From assembly GCA_030913685.1 (NCBI GenBank), contig CP133187.1, forward strand, positions 1,079,501-1,143,500: a stretch of 64,000 nt of DNA, read 5' to 3'. Within the stretch, counting starts at the first letter, position 1, and every line of letters starts with the position of its first letter. Source of the stretch: Oscillospiraceae bacterium MB24-C1 (GTDB lineage Bacteria > Bacillota > Clostridia > Oscillospirales > Ruminococcaceae). Under the pieces are notes generated by a model, which saw only the letters and a list, made by a program, of their open reading frames with translations, did not search any database and was not told the DNA's origin. The translations under genes and the position numbers were made by a program. Below, in pieces: positions 43,693-52,126 of this stretch.

Positions 43693-43701
43693 ATGATAAC
43701 A
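43693..43701 (-). promoter_or_regulatory. extended -10 promoter of the aromatic operon
   Basis: TGTTATCAT on the minus strand (TG-n-TATCAT) with only a poor -35 (TTTATC, 43721-43716). A start near 43686 would leave about 25 nt before the leader ATG, including its ribosome site. Confidence 0.5.
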
Positions 43702-43773
43702 CAGATCGCATCCAAGATAAAAGAGAAAAATGCAACAATGTTAAAGCTGAATCAACGCTGTTTCTTATAGGTT

Positions 43774-44007
43774 TTAACTATTTTCAATGTCAATTAGCGT
43801 TTCTGGTGGCACCTCTTCTTCCGTTTCAGGCGATGAATCGGTGGCGGTTGGCGACGGCTCACTTGTCTCTACTGGCGCCTCGGCAGCGTCATCATAAATG
43901 ACGTCAGTGACAATTTCGGCGTCATTCTTATTTTGAGTGGGCATCAGTTTTTTGGCAACCAGTGCAGCGGCAGCCGCCACAGCGGCCAATAGTAATAATT
44001 TTTTCAT
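43774..44007 (-). CDS. small membrane-anchored acidic protein
   Basis: 77 residues from the ATG at 44007 (AAAGGAGATG 7-10 nt upstream). One N-terminal hydrophobic helix (about 3-18, Leu/Ala-rich), then KK and an acidic, Pro/Thr/Ser/Glu-rich tail (about 30-77) with no clear domain. No cleavage site that I trust. Function unknown. Lies just upstream of the aro leader; a shared transcript is possible as no terminator separates them. Confidence 0.6.
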   Translation of the reverse strand: MKKLLLLAAVAAAAALVAKKLMPTQNKNDAEIVTDVIYDDAAEAPVETSEPSPTATDSSPETEEEVPPETLIDIENS

Positions 44008-44232
44008 GCAAAGCATCTCCTTTCGTTTTCGGGCAAACGGCAAGATTGTTGCCCTTTAGTATCCCGCAGTTATTGTATTATAATTATTATAACCTGACGG
44101 TGTGAATATTTTTAAACTGAGCTATAAACTTTTTGGAATGTAAACCAAGCGACATATATCGGTTTAATACCATTCGCCGAACTCAAAACACCTAATAACA
44201 ACAGTCCCTGTTATTCTCTGGCTGGTAGCCGC

Positions 44233-44261
44233 TTGACACAAAAGCCCACCGATCTTAAAAT
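44233..44261 (+). promoter_or_regulatory. promoter of the GluQ-RS gene
   Basis: TTGACA (44233-44238), 17-nt spacer, TAAAAT (44256-44261), 31 nt before the ATG. The bases from 44008 to 44232 hold nothing else I can support. Confidence 0.75.
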
Positions 44262-44292
44262 TAAAGCATAAAACAAAAGGGAGCGACGGTAA

Positions 44293-45258
44293 ATGGCACA
44301 GATAAAAGGCAGGTTTGCCCCAAGCCCCAGCGGCAGAATGCATCTTGGCAATGTTTTTTGTGCATTGCTAGCATGGCTGTCGGTCAGAAGTCAAAATGGA
44401 AGCCTGCTGCTACGCATAGAGGATCTTGATCCCGCACGCTGCCGCATTTCCTACGCTGAACAGCTCGAAGATGACCTGCGTTGGTTGGGGCTACCATGGG
44501 ACGAGGGTGGTCTTCATGCGGCAGGCCCGCACGCGCCCTACTGCCAAAGCCAGCGCAGTGCGATTTATGAACGGGTGCTCACCCAATTGGCCGAGCAGGA
44601 ACAGCTCTACCCCTGTTTTTGTAGCCGTGATGAACTTCACGCGGCTTCAGCCCCACATCGCTCCGACGGGCGTCTGTTATATAGCGGGTGCTGCCGCAGC
44701 CTGACCAAAACCCAGCAAGCGGTGCTTTTAGAAAACCGCCGCCCCGCTTTGCGCATTGTGGCACCGGACGAAGTCTTTTCTTTTACGGACAAAAATGGTT
44801 GTTTGTTTTCAGAAAATTTGCACGGAGACTGCGGAGACTTTATCATCCGACGCTCTGACGGTGTTTTTGCCTATCAGCTGGCTGTTGTCATAGACGACGC
44901 TTTGATGGGGGTCACCGAGGTTGTGCGTGGACGTGATCTTCTTGATTCTACCCCACGTCAGCTGTTTTTATACCGTGCGCTTGGGTTTGAGCCACCTGAG
45001 TTTGGTCATCTGCCGCTGTTGCTGTCCCCCGATGGCAGACGCCTTTCAAAGCGCGACCGCGATATGGATATGGGGGTCCTGCGACAGCGCTTTACGGCAC
45101 CGGTACTTTTGGGTCGTCTCGCTTTTCTCGTCGGGCTGATTGACCGCCCGGAACCGGCCACAGCACAGGAACTGGTTGCGCACTTTTCATGGAAATCGAT
45201 GCCAAATAAAGACATAACCGTTTCCCCTTCTCTTTTTCCACCGGAGTATTCGCCTTGA
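44293..45258 (+). CDS. gluQ: glutamyl-Q tRNA(Asp) synthetase
   Basis: 321 residues, about the length of the catalytic domain of GluRS without an anticodon-binding domain. HIGH-like GRMHLGN (14-20), RIEDLDPAR, zinc-type CFC...YSGCC cluster (near 108-133) and KMSKS-like RRLSKRD. Activates Glu and attaches it to queuosine at position 34 of tRNA-Asp. GGGAG ribosome site and a good promoter upstream. Confidence 0.9.
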   Translation: MAQIKGRFAPSPSGRMHLGNVFCALLAWLSVRSQNGSLLLRIEDLDPARCRISYAEQLEDDLRWLGLPWDEGGLHAAGPHAPYCQSQRSAIYERVLTQLAEQEQLYPCFCSRDELHAASAPHRSDGRLLYSGCCRSLTKTQQAVLLENRRPALRIVAPDEVFSFTDKNGCLFSENLHGDCGDFIIRRSDGVFAYQLAVVIDDALMGVTEVVRGRDLLDSTPRQLFLYRALGFEPPEFGHLPLLLSPDGRRLSKRDRDMDMGVLRQRFTAPVLLGRLAFLVGLIDRPEPATAQELVAHFSWKSMPNKDITVSPSLFPPEYSP

Positions 45259-45402
45259 ATCTGCAGTTACGGATGGATAGGCAGTCTGGCGAGTTGTAAT
45301 CAAGGCATTTCTGCTATAAGCCGAAATCTTCGCTGCTTTTTTGTTCAAAATATGCTATTATATTGACACAAGGAATATTTAAAACAGGGAGATGTTTTGT
45401 TG

Positions 45403-46257
45403 ATGAAGACCGGACTGGTTTTAGAAGGCGGCGGCATGCGTGGCATGTACACCATCGGTGTGCTCGACCGCTTTTTGAACGCCGATATCTCTTTTGATTA
45501 TGTCATCGGTGTTTCGGCGGGCGCCTGCAACGGTGTTTCTTACGTTGCGCAGCAAAAGGGCCGAAACTACCGCATTAATACCCGCCATATTCTGGATAAG
45601 CGCTACATAAGCTTTTCAAACCTAGTACACGAACGCTCACTTTTCGGCATGAACTTTCTGTTCAAGACGGTGCCCGATGAGCTGGATCCCTTTGATTATG
45701 AGGCTTTCTTAGCGAGCCCCACCGAGTTTGTCGTTGGGGTAACCGACGTCAATCTCGGTCGCCCGGATTATTTCACCAAGGAAGCACTTGACCACGATTC
45801 CACCGCCCTGTGCGCCTCATCGTCTATTCCCTGCTTTTCACCAATGGTGTCATTTCGCGGTAAACAGTATCTCGACGGTGGTACCTCCGACCCCATCCCG
45901 TTTAAAAAAGCGTTGGCCGACGGCTGCGATCGGTTGGTCGTGGTACTGACTCGAGATCGTGCCTACCGCAAGCAGCCTGAAAAACTGCGCTCGCTCTACA
46001 AAGTGATGTACCGCAATTATCCCGCACTCATTGAGCTGATGGATCGCCGCTATCTCATCTATAATCGCACACTAGAGGATTTGCGCGCACTCGAAGCCGA
46101 GGGGGATGCCCTCATCATCGCCCCTGAAAATCCGCTTGAAATCGGGCGATTTGAAAAGGACCCCCATCGGTTGAGCGCTGCTGCGCAGTTAGGTTATCAC
46201 GACGCCATCGCTGCGGAAAAGAAAATCAAGGCGTTTTTGTCCGGCGAGACGTTTTGA
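45403..46257 (+). CDS. patatin-like phospholipase
   Basis: 284 residues from the ATG at 45403; TTG codons at 45397 and 45400 lie 5 and 8 nt from GGGAG and are also possible. Oxyanion-hole GGGMRG, nucleophile Ser in GVSAG, and catalytic Asp in DGGTSDP. Hydrolyses acyl groups of lipids; cytoplasmic, as there is no signal peptide. Overlaps the convergent gene at its 3-prime end by 32 nt. Confidence 0.92.
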   Translation: MKTGLVLEGGGMRGMYTIGVLDRFLNADISFDYVIGVSAGACNGVSYVAQQKGRNYRINTRHILDKRYISFSNLVHERSLFGMNFLFKTVPDELDPFDYEAFLASPTEFVVGVTDVNLGRPDYFTKEALDHDSTALCASSSIPCFSPMVSFRGKQYLDGGTSDPIPFKKALADGCDRLVVVLTRDRAYRKQPEKLRSLYKVMYRNYPALIELMDRRYLIYNRTLEDLRALEAEGDALIIAPENPLEIGRFEKDPHRLSAAAQLGYHDAIAAEKKIKAFLSGETF

Positions 46258-47164
46258 TTTTATCCGAAATATAATTCGTAAGCGCTTGCTCCCATCCAGT
46301 GGGCGAGCGCTTTTCTTTTGACCTGTTTTGCACAAAACGATAAAGCAGTGCCAGTTCAGACCTTCCCATCAGCTCAAAAACGGCGATGCTTTCATCTTCC
46401 CAGAAGCAAACGTCTAAAACCTCGGTCATATCGCGCAAGCTACGTACCGTGGATGTGACCAGTGCCGCTTTCTCACCGGCACAGCGGCAGTCATTTAGCT
46501 CCTCAATAAGCGACCGCAGCGCGTCATCATGTGCTACTTCGCCTTCAGTATACTGAAACTCCTCCTGCGCTAGTAACGCGTTCAGGCGCGCTTCCTCTTC
46601 TTTGCGCCGCAATGGCACCGCCCGCCCCTCGACCATGAGCGCTCTGAGATAGGTGTTGACATAATCGATGCCCTGCAAATCTTCCGAGATGGGTGTGTCT
46701 AAAATATAATCAATGGCGCAGGGGATATCATGCGCGAAAAACCACAGGTCATAGCGCTTAAAAAACTGTCCAATACCCGATAGTGTCTCTTGCAGCGCAG
46801 GATCATCAATATCCGACAGTAGCGACTTTGCGTGCTTGAAAAGCTTTTGCCCCATCTTGACACGCCGCTCGGCCTCGGCCTGACCGATCAGCAACAGCGC
46901 AGGTAGCGACGTATCCGCCGGCAGCGCAGCTAGATTGAACCCTTGCGCTTCGCACCCCAATGCCAGCGTATAGCGAATGGATTCAAGCAGTGTCTGCGCC
47001 ATTTCCACCGTTACTGAGCTGCTCTCTCCCATGGTATACCGCTCAGTACGCATAGCTAACAGTTTAAGCAGTGCTGCATTAAAATCTCCGCCTGTTTGTA
47101 CAGCATTACGCGCTGGTAACTCTTCAGGCACAAAAAGCTGCATCAGCCCCTCGTTTTCGTGCAT
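46226..47164 (-). CDS. hypothetical protein, DUF6179-like
   Basis: 312 residues from the ATG at 47164 (GGGAGG upstream); mostly helical and acidic, without signal peptide or membrane segments. Recognisable only as a Clostridia protein that I associate with DUF6179, found paired with a DUF6323-like gene as it is here. Segments GIDYVNTYLRALMVEG and MGRSELALLYRFVQNRS look conserved. Function unknown. Confidence 0.6.
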   Translation of the reverse strand: MHENEGLMQLFVPEELPARNAVQTGGDFNAALLKLLAMRTERYTMGESSSVTVEMAQTLLESIRYTLALGCEAQGFNLAALPADTSLPALLLIGQAEAERRVKMGQKLFKHAKSLLSDIDDPALQETLSGIGQFFKRYDLWFFAHDIPCAIDYILDTPISEDLQGIDYVNTYLRALMVEGRAVPLRRKEEEARLNALLAQEEFQYTEGEVAHDDALRSLIEELNDCRCAGEKAALVTSTVRSLRDMTEVLDVCFWEDESIAVFELMGRSELALLYRFVQNRSKEKRSPTGWEQALTNYISDKIKTSRRTKTP

Positions 47165-47190
47165 GGAATTCGCTCCTCCCTTTCGGCTGA

Positions 47191-47694
47191 TCAATACTCC
47201 TCGTCCCAATCATCTTCATCGATGCCCTCATCATCCTCCTCATATGAGCCAATGATGCCGTTCTTGGCATATCGGGCATTGCGACAAAGTGCCTCTAGGG
47301 AGGTGTCACCCAGATAATCGAGCGAACCCTGACAGGGTCCATCAAAATTACTGCGCATAAATTCAATCAGCTCATCGTCAGAGAACGTATCGAGCGACTC
47401 ATTTTTATAAAAATAAAATAACTCCTGCAACGTCGCAATACTCTCCTCATAATTCTCCTGCGTGATATAAACCGAATCGCAAAACGCCTCAACCAGTTTT
47501 GAGAGAACACCGACCCCAAATTCGATTCTCCCTGTGCTTTGCAACACCTCAAAACGCTGCGCGACAAGGTTGGTGATTTGTGTCTCAGAAAGCGACAAGC
47601 CGTATCGCCCTGCGAGATGGTTACTATCCCTTAATTCTGCCATCGCCTGAGACTTCTGCATCGTCACCAGTGAAAGTGCATGCTGGTTATCCAT
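47191..47694 (-). CDS. hypothetical protein, DUF6323-like
   Basis: 167 residues from the ATG at 47694; a GTG at 47706 is the alternative and the ribosome site is weak for both. Contains YGLSLSETQITNLVAQRFEVLQSTGRIEFG and YITQENYEESIATLQELFYFYKNES, typical of small DUF6323-type proteins; the acidic tail is Glu/Asp-rich. Lies 26 nt upstream of the DUF6179-like gene in one operon. Function unknown. Confidence 0.6.
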   Translation of the reverse strand: MDNQHALSLVTMQKSQAMAELRDSNHLAGRYGLSLSETQITNLVAQRFEVLQSTGRIEFGVGVLSKLVEAFCDSVYITQENYEESIATLQELFYFYKNESLDTFSDDELIEFMRSNFDGPCQGSLDYLGDTSLEALCRNARYAKNGIIGSYEEDDEGIDEDDWDEEY

Positions 47695-47825
47695 AGTTAT
47701 GCGCACCCTTTCTTTGTAGCATGAACTTAGTTTTCTGCTGACTCTATCATATGCACCGTTACAGTCAATTACAAGTCTTGAAATTTGGTTCAAATTGTGG
47801 TATGATAACGTTAGAAAATTAATGA

Positions 47826-47850
47826 TGCACCGGCTTTTAAAGCCGGTGCA
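47826..47850 (+). terminator. orphan terminator in a divergent intergenic region
   Basis: Perfect 10-bp stem (TGCACCGGCT with AGCCGGTGCA), then TTGTTGTTTTT on the plus strand. Both flanking genes are transcribed away from it, so it has no evident upstream gene; it may insulate the bioY promoter or end a small RNA. Confidence 0.65.
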
Positions 47851-47868
47851 TTGTTGTTTTTAGCGCTA

Positions 47869-47921
47869 TTGTAAACCTTTCGATAAATAAGGTTGACATA
47901 TTTCCATTTTTATCGTATACT
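47869..47921 (+). promoter_or_regulatory. BirA operator overlapping the promoter of bioY (second copy)
   Basis: TTGTAAAC (47869-47876), 15 nt, GTTGACAT (47892-47899); the right half contains the -35 TTGACA (47893-47898), 17 nt from TATACT (47916-47921). Same layout, spacing and box sequences as at 32728-32780. Confidence 0.85.
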
Positions 47922-47956
47922 GCAATTCAGAAATATGCTTGTAAAGGATGATCCCC

Positions 47957-48511
47957 ATGACTGAAAATAAGATTACGACGCGTGAATTGACCTTTATGGG
48001 GCTGATGACCGCCATTATGTGTGCGCTTGGCCCGCTCTCCATTCCACTACCGGGGCTAGTACCCATCTCGCTGGGTACGCTGGTCATCTATTTTTATCCC
48101 TATCTGCTCGGCACCCGCAGAGCCGCGCTGTGCTGCCTGATCTACATTTTGCTGGGCACAGTCGGGCTACCCGTTTTTTCAGGTTATTCAGGCGGCCTAC
48201 CAAAGCTTCTGGGGCCGACCGGTGGCTATATGCTGGGTTATTTTTTCATCATTCTGTTTGAGGGTTTGGCAATCAAGCGTTTTCCAAACAACCGCCTGAT
48301 TCATGCATCAGGCATCATCCTTGGCACCGTCTGCTGCTATCTTATAGGTACACTCTGGCTTAGCCACCTACTGGGTCTCACCTTCACTAAGGGGCTTGCC
48401 GCAGGCGTTATCCCCTTTATTCCAGGGGATATCGGAAAAGCGACCGCCGCACTGCTTATTGCGCCGGTTCTTCGCACCCGCCTACAAACGGCAGGGTTGA
48501 CGCTGCATTAA
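47957..48511 (+). CDS. bioY: biotin transporter substrate-binding subunit BioY (second copy)
   Basis: 184 residues from the ATG at 47957; an ATG at 47948 touches the AAAGGA ribosome site. About six helices with LVPISLGTLVIYFYPYLLGTRRAALC and GLPVFSGYSGGLPKLLGPTGGYMLGY. It differs from the first copy in the Q-to-L/G and ligand-facing residues, so specificity or affinity may differ. Under its own BirA-type operator. Convergent with birA and overlapping it by 56 nt. Confidence 0.93.
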   Translation: MTENKITTRELTFMGLMTAIMCALGPLSIPLPGLVPISLGTLVIYFYPYLLGTRRAALCCLIYILLGTVGLPVFSGYSGGLPKLLGPTGGYMLGYFFIILFEGLAIKRFPNNRLIHASGIILGTVCCYLIGTLWLSHLLGLTFTKGLAAGVIPFIPGDIGKATAALLIAPVLRTRLQTAGLTLH

Positions 48512-49487
48512 CAGGCCGAACGCTGACCTCTCCAGAACGCAAGGTAACCCGCTCCCCATTTTGCATCCTCACAACCAGCGCGCCGTCATCGTCGATTTCT
48601 TCGGCAATGGCGGCGAATTTTTCGCCTGCACGCGAAAAGACGATCTCCTGACCGAGCAACATGGAACGACTGCGGTAGTCGGATAAAAATGCGCGGGTAG
48701 AAAGCTCGCCCCATAATGTAAACAGTCTGTTGATAATCTCGGCGACCAGGCGATTTCGTGAAATGCTGGGCTGCTCTGCCCCAAAAAGCGTACCCGCTAC
48801 CGCCGCCACCTCCTCAGGCAACGCAGTTTCGGGCTGTTTAAAGTTGATGCCCAAGCCGATAACAACGCTTTCAATCGCGCCACTTTCAAGGTCGGTAACT
48901 GCTTCGGTGAGAATGCCGCAAAGCTTTTTACCGTCCAAGTAAATGTCATTGACCCACTTAATCTCAGGGCGCATCGGGGTCAACGCTTCTATGGCGTGGC
49001 ACACCGCCACCGCTGCTGCCGTGGTAAGCAGCGTTGCGTCTGAAATTTGCTGCGGTGTGGGCTTTAGCAACAAGCTCATATAGACGCCACAGCCCGGGGG
49101 TGAAAAAAAACTGCGCCCAAACCGCCCACGTCCCATTGTTTGCTGATCGGCAACGATTGCGGTAAAGTGCCCGCCACCCAGCATAGCGCGGCGCTTTGCT
49201 TCAAGATTTGTAGAATCTATCGTTTCAAAAACAAAAATATCTCTTTCGCTTAACTGAGACATAACATGGGGCCGGATACCTTCAGCCGAAAGCAGATCGG
49301 ACTGTTCCCCCAACCGATAACCGCGGTTAGTGGTTGCCGATATTGGGTACCCTTGCGCTTTAAGGCTGTTGATTGCTTTCCACACCGCCGCGCGGGAAAC
49401 GCCCAGCTCCTGCGCCATCTGCTCACCTGAAATATCCTGTGCGCGGTGCGTTTCCAACATGGCCAGCACCGCTTTTTTTACCGACAT
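48456..49487 (-). CDS. birA: biotin operon repressor / biotin-protein ligase
   Basis: 343 residues from the ATG at 49487 (GGGGAGG upstream). N-terminal winged helix (about 1-65, ISGEQMAQELGVSRAAVWKAINSLKAQGYPI), a central ligase domain with GRGRFGRSFFSP for biotinyl-AMP and WVNDIYLDGKKLCGIL, and an SH3-like C-terminal domain. Attaches biotin to carboxylases and, with biotinyl-AMP, represses operators such as the two found in this window. The 3-prime end overlaps the convergent second bioY gene. Confidence 0.95.
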   Translation of the reverse strand: MSVKKAVLAMLETHRAQDISGEQMAQELGVSRAAVWKAINSLKAQGYPISATTNRGYRLGEQSDLLSAEGIRPHVMSQLSERDIFVFETIDSTNLEAKRRAMLGGGHFTAIVADQQTMGRGRFGRSFFSPPGCGVYMSLLLKPTPQQISDATLLTTAAAVAVCHAIEALTPMRPEIKWVNDIYLDGKKLCGILTEAVTDLESGAIESVVIGLGINFKQPETALPEEVAAVAGTLFGAEQPSISRNRLVAEIINRLFTLWGELSTRAFLSDYRSRSMLLGQEIVFSRAGEKFAAIAEEIDDDGALVVRMQNGERVTLRSGEVSVRPVNAASTLPFVGGCEEPAQ

Positions 49488-49675
49488 ATTAAAGCCTCCC
49501 CTTGCTTTGATACCGTTGATTATACCTATTCCCATCCGTTCCGTCAACCGAAACAGTGTAAGAGGTTGACATCAACGATCAGGATTCTAGCCTACAAAAT
49601 ATATGTTGGCTTGCCGAATCAATCATTTTGTGCCATAATAGCGCTATAAATCCGTTGTAGAAAGCAGGTTAGGCC

Positions 49676-50170
49676 ATGGAATTCAGAAAGGCGGTCCCCT
49701 CAGAGACATCCGAAGTTTTTAAAATTTATCGTGAAGCAATCATCCGCATGCAAGCATCCGGCATTGATCAGTGGGATGATATCTACCCCACACAAGCAGT
49801 TATCGAACAGGATATCGCCAATGGTGAAATGACTATCGGCCTGATGGACGGTATCATTGCTTGCGCTTTTGTTCTCAACGACGAACAATGGGAAGGCTAT
49901 GAAGGTGGCAATTGGTTATACTCTAGCCTATGTTTCTCAGTCCTGCACCGGCTGTGCGTCAACCCCATCTATCAGGGGAAGGGCGTCGCCAAGCAAGCCA
50001 TACAATATATCGAAACGCTTCTAAAAAGCGAAGGAGTTGACGTTCTCCGGCTTGATTCATTCCCTAAAAATTCAAATGCAATAAAGCTTTATGAAAAGCT
50101 AGATTACATAAAAGTTGGCGAAACCACCTTTAGAAAAGGCCTCTTTTATCTGTACGAAAAGAAACTCTGA
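49676..50170 (+). CDS. GNAT-family N-acetyltransferase
   Basis: 164 residues. Acetyl-CoA binding motif LHRLCVNPIYQGKGVAKQAIQYIE with the QGKGVA loop, then LRLDSFPKNSNAIKLYEKLDY. Acetylates an amine of unknown identity; members also act on ribosomal or small-molecule substrates. Single gene facing the M23 peptidase across a bidirectional terminator. Confidence 0.87.
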   Translation: MEFRKAVPSETSEVFKIYREAIIRMQASGIDQWDDIYPTQAVIEQDIANGEMTIGLMDGIIACAFVLNDEQWEGYEGGNWLYSSLCFSVLHRLCVNPIYQGKGVAKQAIQYIETLLKSEGVDVLRLDSFPKNSNAIKLYEKLDYIKVGETTFRKGLFYLYEKKL

Positions 50171-50196
50171 CATAGAGCGGGCCTCTTTTACCACAT

Positions 50197-50230
50197 AAAA
50201 CGGCGCAAGGCATCAGCCTTGCGCCGTTTT
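50197..50230. terminator. bidirectional terminator between acetyltransferase and M23 peptidase genes
   Basis: Perfect 15-bp stem (50197-50211 with 50216-50230) with AAAA and TTTT at its foot. Confidence 0.9.
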
Positions 50231-50252
50231 AAATATTCTTGCAAACGCCAAA

Positions 50253-52022
50253 TCACGAATAGGGGTTGCGGGTGCCGATATAGTTGGCGGGGTTCATATA
50301 CTTACCGTTAATTCGCACCTCAAGATGGCAGTGCGGTCCGGTCGCACGTCCGGTACGACCGATAGCGGCAATCAGCTGCCCCTGCTCAACCCAGTCACCA
50401 GCCTTAACATATAGCTTGGAGTTGTGGCCGTAAAGCGTCTCAACGCCACCGCCGTGATTAATAATGATGTGGTAACCATAACCGGTTGAATTATAGACCG
50501 CCTTGGTCACCGTTCCAGACGCAGCAGCATAAACCGCAGTTCCGGTGTTAGCTGCGATATCCATTCCGGTGTGGCCCCAATAACCATAGAAGCCACAACT
50601 GACATAGCCGCCGGCAACCGGCCAGATAAAGTTGGAACTGGTACTGTGCGCCGAAGAGGGTAGCTGGGCAAGCGGCGTCTTGCCACCCACCACGACTTTC
50701 TCATTGATCGGTTCTTTGATCACCCGAGTATCTAGCACGGTACGATCCACCTCAAGGCCGTCAATATAGGTAACCTCGCTGATTACAAGCGAAGTACCCT
50801 TCTGTCCCTTTTGGGTCACCTTGACATAGCCTTGGTATCTGCTGGTGTCCTGAATTTGTTCAATCTTAAAATTAACTTCTTCCTCGACCGTTTCTTTTCG
50901 GACAACCTTGACTTCAAGCACCGGCACCGACTTTTTGACCAGCACTTCCTGCCCGACCAACAGCGATTTTTCAATATCGGGGTTGAGTTGCTTGAGCTGG
51001 GAATAAGGAATGCCGTTTTTCTGCGCAATGATGATGGGCGCGTCACCCTGGACGGTGGTGTAAATACGCTGAGCCTCTTCCTCACGGTTAACCTCATCCT
51101 GCATCTCACCGATATTCACCACTGAAGTCACCGGATAGAGCCCGTCACGAGCCTCGACATCCTTGACAAACTCCACCATTTCATTAGACTGTTCGTCGTC
51201 CGAACGATATTGGTTCTTAATGGTATCAAGTAACGACAACAGCTGACGACGCTCGGTAACCGCCCCTAAAAAGCGGTTGTCAACATATAATCCTGTCGCC
51301 TGCGCCAGCTCGTTACCAGAAGCCTTAATCAATTCGTCGGTCAGCCGGTCTTCAGAGAGCAAATCTCCTTCGCGTACAGCGGCAATGGTGAATTCCGGTA
51401 TGGTATCCTCAGGTTTAATGTAATCCTCAAACACGATACGGCCCAGCATCTGCTTTTCGGCGTTTTCAAACACCGATTCGTCTGCAATATAGCCAATTTC
51501 CTCGCCGTTGTAGAAAACGCGCAAAGCAAAGGTCATGTTGAGGGCGCCGTTAATCACGATAAGGAATACGGCAGCCGCCAAAACCGGCGCAACATAGTTA
51601 ATTGAACTGAACAACCGCGCAACGGCCCGTGTGATAAATGCCGCTGTCACCATGGCCCAATAACCAATCAATGTGCCCAAGCCCCGTTTTCGGGCAGCAG
51701 CGCTGCCACGCTTTAACGTTCGCAGCAGGTCGATGGTCAAGTCAAACGACAAGCTGTTTCGTACCGAAAAAATGCGCACACTACAAAAAAGCCTGTGACC
51801 TATGGCACGCAGCAAAAGTCCAAGCATATCTCTGACGTTTCGCAAGCCGCGCTTGAAGAAACGGTATTTTCGAATATGCAGCAGCCCGATAAAGCATAAA
51901 ACACGCAAAACTCTTTGCAGCATTTTTTGCGCAAGCGCTTGCAACTTATTTGAAGATGATGCTTGCGCAGGCTTTGCTTCAGCAGAATGATCTTCAGCAA
52001 TTCTGCGATTTTTGTCGCTCAA
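50253..52022 (-). CDS. membrane-anchored M23 peptidase with LysM and G5 domains
   Basis: 589 residues from TTG (AAAGGAG upstream). A long cationic cytoplasmic N-terminus (about 1-130), a membrane helix near 145-165, then an extracellular stalk, a LysM-like unit (about 325-375, AQKNGIPYSQLKQLNPDIEKSLLVGQEV), a G5 domain (about 376-455) and a C-terminal M23 peptidase (about 475-585) with HTGMDIAA, and HCHLEV zinc/catalytic residues. Cuts peptidoglycan cross-links; similar architectures act in sporulation or elongation. Confidence 0.92.
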   Translation of the reverse strand: MSDKNRRIAEDHSAEAKPAQASSSNKLQALAQKMLQRVLRVLCFIGLLHIRKYRFFKRGLRNVRDMLGLLLRAIGHRLFCSVRIFSVRNSLSFDLTIDLLRTLKRGSAAARKRGLGTLIGYWAMVTAAFITRAVARLFSSINYVAPVLAAAVFLIVINGALNMTFALRVFYNGEEIGYIADESVFENAEKQMLGRIVFEDYIKPEDTIPEFTIAAVREGDLLSEDRLTDELIKASGNELAQATGLYVDNRFLGAVTERRQLLSLLDTIKNQYRSDDEQSNEMVEFVKDVEARDGLYPVTSVVNIGEMQDEVNREEEAQRIYTTVQGDAPIIIAQKNGIPYSQLKQLNPDIEKSLLVGQEVLVKKSVPVLEVKVVRKETVEEEVNFKIEQIQDTSRYQGYVKVTQKGQKGTSLVISEVTYIDGLEVDRTVLDTRVIKEPINEKVVVGGKTPLAQLPSSAHSTSSNFIWPVAGGYVSCGFYGYWGHTGMDIAANTGTAVYAAASGTVTKAVYNSTGYGYHIIINHGGGVETLYGHNSKLYVKAGDWVEQGQLIAAIGRTGRATGPHCHLEVRINGKYMNPANYIGTRNPYS

Positions 52023-52056
52023 AGCACCCTCTCCTTTCCAAATTGTATAAAGTTTA

Positions 52057-52126
52057 GGAAACGGTATAGTTTAATATACCTCTTTTGGTCATGAAAATCA
52101 AGTCAACTAGAATGGTAACCGTTTCC
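52057..52126 (-). promoter_or_regulatory. M23 peptidase promoter flanked by an inverted repeat
   Basis: TTGATT (52101-52096), 17-nt spacer, TATATT (52078-52073) on the minus strand. GGAAACGGT at 52057-52065 and its exact complement ACCGTTTCC at 52118-52126 lie on either side, one near the start point and one upstream of -35. Could be a pair of operator half sites. Confidence 0.55.

Noticed and set aside
43412-43701. T-box riboswitch for the aromatic operon
   Set aside because: No T-box sequence or long stem I; the region is taken up by the leader ORF and terminator.
44426-44704. 92-codon ORF in another frame of the GluQ-RS gene
   Set aside because: Shadow frame of a clearly conserved synthetase.
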